From Azospirillum griseum (GTDB lineage: Bacteria; Pseudomonadota; Alphaproteobacteria; Azospirillales; Azospirillaceae): DNA of 64,000 bases. The DNA is taken from positions 124,001 through 188,000 of the forward strand of contig NZ_RXMA01000008.1 of the NCBI RefSeq assembly GCF_003966125.1, read 5' to 3'. The translations under genes were made by a program, and so were the position numbers. Positions 63,799-64,000 of the stretch are shown one piece after another. Position 1 is the stretch's first letter; every line of letters begins with the position of its first letter. The notes under the pieces were generated by a model. It was not told the origin of the DNA. It did no database searches and worked only from the letters and a program-made list of their open reading frames with translations.

Positions 63799-64000
63799 TC
63801 AGCGCTGTTGCGCGTCAGCTTCTTCCGCCAGCGCCGCGATGGTGCGGGCGAGCAGCTTGATTTCGCTGCGGATCTCCTGCACGGCGTGAACCCGGCCCAC
63901 CGAGGATTCCTCGACGATGCGGGCCAGATAGATGTCCATGTTGCGCAGATGCTGGCGCGAGGCGTCGTCCAGACCGCCCATCGCCGAGTCCGCCACCCGT
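63799..64000 (-). CDS. Probable MotA/TolQ-type stator protein, C-terminal end (partial)
   Basis: About 67 residues to the stop at 63799, open to the window edge. LDDASRQHLRNMDIYLARIV and EIRSEIKLLARTIAALAEEA are helical and charged. Position directly before the MotB/OmpA-type gene on the strand suggests the channel partner (MotA/TolQ/ExbB group); such pairs are common. The family cannot be confirmed from the fragment alone, since the membrane segments would lie outside. Confidence 0.5.
   Translation of the reverse strand, partial: RVADSAMGGLDDASRQHLRNMDIYLARIVEESSVGRVHAVQEIRSEIKLLARTIAALAEEADAQQR

Overview
The window is high-GC chromosomal DNA of an alphaproteobacterium, most likely of the Rhodospirillales/Azospirillum-like group. 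The signs are an aa3 oxidase operon continuing into thrC and an M16 peptidase, a class II DAHP synthase, FliL-type proteins, Fbp-type iron uptake, a GH17-GT2 glucan synthase, and gene density and codon bias so strong that long antisense open frames lie opposite almost every gene. I see no transposase, integrase, phage gene or CRISPR array. This is a core housekeeping region, not an island. The species call is inference.

Layout. 1-5.4 kb: end of an alpha-2-macroglobulin gene followed by pbpC, a small zinc-finger protein, a small Cys/His-rich exported protein with a CopA-like multicopper oxidase, and slyX. 5.4-7.3 kb: mntH with a 540-base upstream region holding a Fur-type palindrome and strong hairpins. 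7.3-11.5 kb: glmS and glmU (UDP-GlcNAc synthesis), divergent from gph across a perfect 17-base palindrome. 11.7-15.2 kb: small proteins, a DUF3108 protein, tRNA-Val with its terminator, panC and a FliL-like gene. 15.2-24 kb: class II DAHP synthase, an AmpG-like transporter, a secreted one-heme protein, glutathione reductase, a second FliL-like gene, nicotinate phosphoribosyltransferase and an unknown gene. 24-31.5 kb: a GH17-GT2 membrane synthase, a HIT protein and fbpB-fbpA-fbpC ferric iron uptake. 31.7-40.2 kb: typA, then tamA-tamB. 40.2-46 kb: methyltransferase, small proteins, a YjbH-type outer-membrane protein, an ACT-domain protein and a glycosyltransferase. 46-49.2 kb: tldD divergent from a DUF3422 gene.

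49.7-61.6 kb is the most coherent block: coxB, coxA, ctaB, a one-TM peptide, ctaG, coxC, a DUF983 gene and a SURF1 gene run as one operon that carries structural subunits, heme O synthesis, CuB delivery and heme-a assembly for cytochrome aa3 oxidase. An M32 carboxypeptidase follows, then a reverse-strand cyclotransferase-like gene, then thrC, an M16 peptidase and a GNAT gene. The window closes with a reverse-strand pair: the end of a probable MotA/TolQ-type gene and a MotB/OmpA-type protein whose coiled coil is built from 35-residue tandem repeats.

I do not find a convincing new defence or mobile system. The best leads are non-coding (metal-type palindromes, the mntH and cox leaders) and a few unusual proteins: the repeat-built MotB-like protein, two stand-alone FliL-like proteins, the one-heme secreted protein and the Met/His-rich oxidase with its Cys-rich neighbour.
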